Below, piece after piece: positions 62,501 through 64,000 of a stretch of 64,000 nucleotides of DNA (its first letter is position 1; each line of letters opens with the position of its first letter). Source of the stretch: Chryseobacterium sp. OSA05B (lineage in GTDB: Bacteria; Bacteroidota; Bacteroidia; Flavobacteriales; Weeksellaceae); the NCBI RefSeq assembly GCF_019970065.1, contig NZ_JAHXYH010000002.1:806001-870000 (forward strand), written 5' to 3'. The notes under the pieces were generated by a model. That model was not told where the DNA came from, did no database searches, and worked only from the letters and a program-made list of their open reading frames with translations. The position numbers and the translations under genes are program-made.

Positions 62501-62984
62501 CTTCATTGTTTACATTAGCATTGTAATAAAACTTTACAGGTTTATCATTCCAGGCATTTCCAACCTGAGTCTGAAGAAGAATCCTGTCTAATGGAGAGTT
62601 TTCCAATACTTTTTCTGAATAGATCTTTTCCGATCCGTAAATATCGGGTTGGGTAGCATTAGCTAATGACGAAGGGACAATTCCTCCATTTTGAGTTCCG
62701 GTCTGAGGAACGGGTAGAAAATCATAGATCTGTCTTCCGAACTGGTCGTATTCTATATGAGTAACCACATCTCTTCCTAAAGGCGAGGCTTTTACATTAA
62801 CAACCTGTTTGGGTCTTCCAAGACCATCTATATACTGTACGGTTTCAGACGTTTTTGTAGGCTGACCACCGGCATTATAATCAAGATAAGATTTGGAATA
62901 CACATAGTTTTCTCCCTGGGTAAGCTGTGCATGAGCTGAATGACCCATCAGCAAAGCCCCGATGGGAATGATTATCTTTTTCAT
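59583..62984 (-). CDS. Full-length RHS repeat protein with zincin tip (DUF6443-type N-terminus)
   Basis: 1133 residues. A Sec signal peptide (to about SAHAQ) precedes a DUF6443-like start (QYIDGLGRPKQVV). A long RHS/YD-repeat region follows (about 230-780, for example YDKLNRLTDAEY), then the conserved core end (YRDHLGNARVSFAKN, KELQETGMYDYGARFY, NPIRFIDPDG). The tip begins at about residue 948 and has HENTH (about 1058-1062), an HExxH zinc motif, with PGEEGEQ nearby as a possible ligand source. The last 30 residues are almost all Thr and Pro. It is the only complete carrier in the window and the probable expressed toxin, followed by its immunity gene. Confidence 0.88.
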   Translation of the reverse strand: MKKIIIPIGALLMGHSAHAQLTQGENYVYSKSYLDYNAGGQPTKTSETVQYIDGLGRPKQVVNVKASPLGRDVVTHIEYDQFGRQIYDFLPVPQTGTQNGGIVPSSLANATQPDIYGSEKIYSEKVLENSPLDRILLQTQVGNAWNDKPVKFYYNANVNNEVFKYVPHTIWENGATKTTLTLSVYEPNQLYKNTVLDEDGNNTTEFKNGQGQTVLVRKMLNETDYADTYYVYNEYNQLAVVVPPLAVNKAITETLLNDLCYQYRYDGRGRLVEKKLPGKGWEYMVYDKADRLLLTQDAVMASQNKWLMTKYDMLGRVAYTGIVNNTSSRTALQNQIADLVIYDARHLTGFVRNGITVYYTSVYLNVDTLLSVNYYDSYPQGYGFNPPFPSTIQGEPILTETPSSDNRSTKGLAVMSMVKNIEDDNWTKNYSYYDTKGRPVSTYSINHLGGYTKTESKLDFAGVAQTVITKHKRLATDTEKVITETFTYDHQNRMLVHKHQVDGNPEEILAQNKYNELSQLENKKVGGISVGSPLQSLDYKYNIRGWMTQINDPAALNGKLFGYKVKYTDPVYNSISPGKFNGNIAEIDWNMSTVNNLKRYNYTYDKLNRLTDAEYAEPETTNPHNKNFDERLTYDLNGNISFLKRNALPVFGSTSTQVDDLEYKYIGNRLNQVIESSLNDTGYEGGNNIIDYDLNGNMINMKDKGIQTITYNYLSLPDTFDIVQNTMGVTVRSSLGYLYRADGTKLKKIYTSRRDGRGTTTTTRMTDYLDGFQYSYIDSGDGFQPCLGCRTESAFEEQAYENVGKTFPGLGGTPEWKLDFVPTAEGFYSFTENRYIYQYRDHLGNARVSFAKNSEGAVEVTDTNNYYPFGLNHIEGMLSSSNFGGYYSYKYNGKELQETGMYDYGARFYMPDIGRWGVVDPLAELYRRWSPYNYAVNNPIRFIDPDGRFIIDPNATKEQKRAIKAAIREMRKMINDKDVQAAVLKYGQLDLKQLKEDLKDGKGPTIKVANLSGAYGEFTPGISSNEIRVDEDLLKKQDAAKGEDKKDYDFLTGVTILHENTHRGDDQDNVDYPGEEGEQMEQDSFGRIVDESNMNAARKDFENKKNTTKTTTSTTTPTTSTTTTPIPITPTTP
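60145..60490 (-). repeat. RHS core-end direct repeat, full-length parent
   Basis: The segment coding for YIYQYRDHLGN through DPDG, of which the four fragments at 48263, 49632, 51280 and 53168 are copies. Confidence 0.85.
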
Positions 62985-62992
62985 GTCTGTGT

Positions 62993-64000
62993 TTAGTTTT
63001 TATAGTTGTATTGGTATTCTTTCAGCACTTTTCCATTCACGTCAATCACTTTTTCAAGTCTGTTGGCCGTATCGTATTTGTAAAGCTCTCTGATTCCGGA
63101 TGGCGGGGTGATGCTTCTTACTCCAATTAACGGATCGCAGGTATAGGTACTGATCTGATAGCCCGATAATGCAGAATTATTTCTGAACAAATCTAAAGCC
63201 GCAACCAGAGACTGCTCTGAAGCATCGGTACCCAGTTGGGCATCATTATCTGAAGCACTGACAATATTGTCAATTAATGACTGAGCAATATCAGAAAGTT
63301 TAGCTCCTTCGATTTTGGCAATAGGCTGGCTTTTGTTGTAGCCCCAGATCACCGTTGTAGAAATTCCGCTTCTTGTGGTGTATTGCTGTATGTTACCCCT
63401 GGAATCATATTTATCGTAGGTAGCTTCTGTGGAAGGTACATTAGTCTGAAGATCATAAGAAAGCACAGATAGTGGCAGTACAAGAGAAGAGCTGTTGTTC
63501 GTTATCTCCGCTGTTGTTTTTGGATAAATCGTTTCTGTTTTTGATAACGTTTTTGTAGTACTTCCCATAGTTTGAGTGGTTGAAGTTTCCAGAGGAATAG
63601 CTACCATATTCTTACCGATCATCAGCTGGTTGCCTCTTTCATGAGCATATTGATAAGAGGTTTCTGTGACGGTATTGTCTGAACTTTTTACAGACACTGT
63701 TTTCACATTTATAGGCTTGTTAATATCTGTATCATAATATTCAGATTTCGTAACGGTTTCTATGACTTTATTTCCAGGGAAATATTCTGAAGTCTTAGAT
63801 TCTATTTTTTCTACTTTTCCAGAATTAATTCCTATAATTGATTTAGTTAATAAATAATTTTGCACATATATGGGATGTCCCGCTTGATCATAAGTAACCC
63901 TTTTCGGAAACTTTGCTATATCCAAATTTAGAGCAAATCCCATCTGATTAGGATCTGCTGTTATAAAGCCTGCTTTTGGGTTTTTCAGATAATTAAATGC
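62993..64000 (-). CDS. RHS-like partner protein (5' partial)
   Basis: The frame is open through the right edge of the window; the ATG at 63943 is internal. The visible 335 codons contain YD-type segments (TYDQAGHPIYVQNY, YDKYDSRGNIQQYTTR, YKYDTANRLEKVID) and end KEYQYNYKN. Such proteins precede RHS genes in many Bacteroidota operons. The stop lies 8 bases before the RHS start, so the two are co-transcribed. It may supply part of the RHS shell or a delivery partner (inference). Confidence 0.8.
   Translation of the reverse strand, partial: AFNYLKNPKAGFITADPNQMGFALNLDIAKFPKRVTYDQAGHPIYVQNYLLTKSIIGINSGKVEKIESKTSEYFPGNKVIETVTKSEYYDTDINKPINVKTVSVKSSDNTVTETSYQYAHERGNQLMIGKNMVAIPLETSTTQTMGSTTKTLSKTETIYPKTTAEITNNSSSLVLPLSVLSYDLQTNVPSTEATYDKYDSRGNIQQYTTRSGISTTVIWGYNKSQPIAKIEGAKLSDIAQSLIDNIVSASDNDAQLGTDASEQSLVAALDLFRNNSALSGYQISTYTCDPLIGVRSITPPSGIRELYKYDTANRLEKVIDVNGKVLKEYQYNYKN

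Noticed and set aside
48000..64000. CRISPR array or defence island
   Set aside because: The repeats are long and coding (RHS core ends), not short regular spacers, and no cas or restriction gene is seen.

Overview
The window is a chromosomal stretch of a Bacteroidota (Flavobacteriia) bacterium, most likely Chryseobacterium or a close relative. The signs are AT-rich DNA, several proteins ending in type IX secretion (T9SS) type A C-terminal domains, the gliding genes gldF/gldG, promoters with the TAnnTTTG -7 element, and a glycosylasparaginase that closely resembles, from memory, the enzyme described from Elizabethkingia/Flavobacterium meningosepticum. No rRNA, tRNA, CRISPR array or prophage structural gene was seen.

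Bases 1-47800 are mostly ordinary chromosome. They hold rpsA (5' cut by the window edge), a vWA-like T9SS protein, an M36 metallopeptidase, a DMT transporter, an alpha/beta hydrolase, rplS, a T9SS metallophosphoesterase, a DUF3667 protein, a MORN/YwqK-like protein and a DoxX protein. The two CoA-transferase subunits follow, separated by a reversed ABC exporter. Next comes a glycan block of GH20 hexosaminidase, glycosylasparaginase, CutC and GH2 beta-mannosidase, three of which fit the breakdown of the core of N-linked glycans. After it lie a papain-like lipoprotein, an AEC transporter, priA, a PBP4-type carboxypeptidase, two tandem M1 peptidases that share a leader hairpin, a JmjC-like cupin protein, kbl, a HemJ-like protein, gldF-gldG, a TonB-domain protein, and an AraC regulator with an SDR enzyme. 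Several gaps hold dispersed non-coding repeats.

Bases 48000-64000 form an accessory region, nearly all on the minus strand. At the right edge is a two-gene RHS operon: an upstream RHS-like partner (cut by the window end) and a full-length, Sec-signal-bearing RHS protein whose variable C-terminal tip carries an HExxH zincin motif, followed by a likely immunity gene. To the left lie three orphan RHS tips (53352-52435, 51491-50637, 49844-48951). Each keeps only the end of the RHS core, a new tip and its own candidate immunity gene. A fourth, decayed core fragment (about 48395-48263) follows. The tips look like a second HExxH zincin, a JAMM/JAB peptidase and an unrecognised domain. Candidate immunity proteins of the peptidase tips carry signal peptides or a lipobox, whereas that of the unrecognised tip does not.

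Between the full-length RHS operon and the orphans sits a probable mobile island (about 53352-59137). It carries an XRE regulator, a CHC2-TOPRIM primase/ATPase, two overlapping tyrosine recombinase genes (one lacking the first catalytic arginine), a long non-coding segment and a possible 33-residue membrane peptide. The repeated core ends are direct repeats, so recombination could place an orphan tip on the full-length protein while deleting the island. This toxin/immunity array is the most interesting part of the window.
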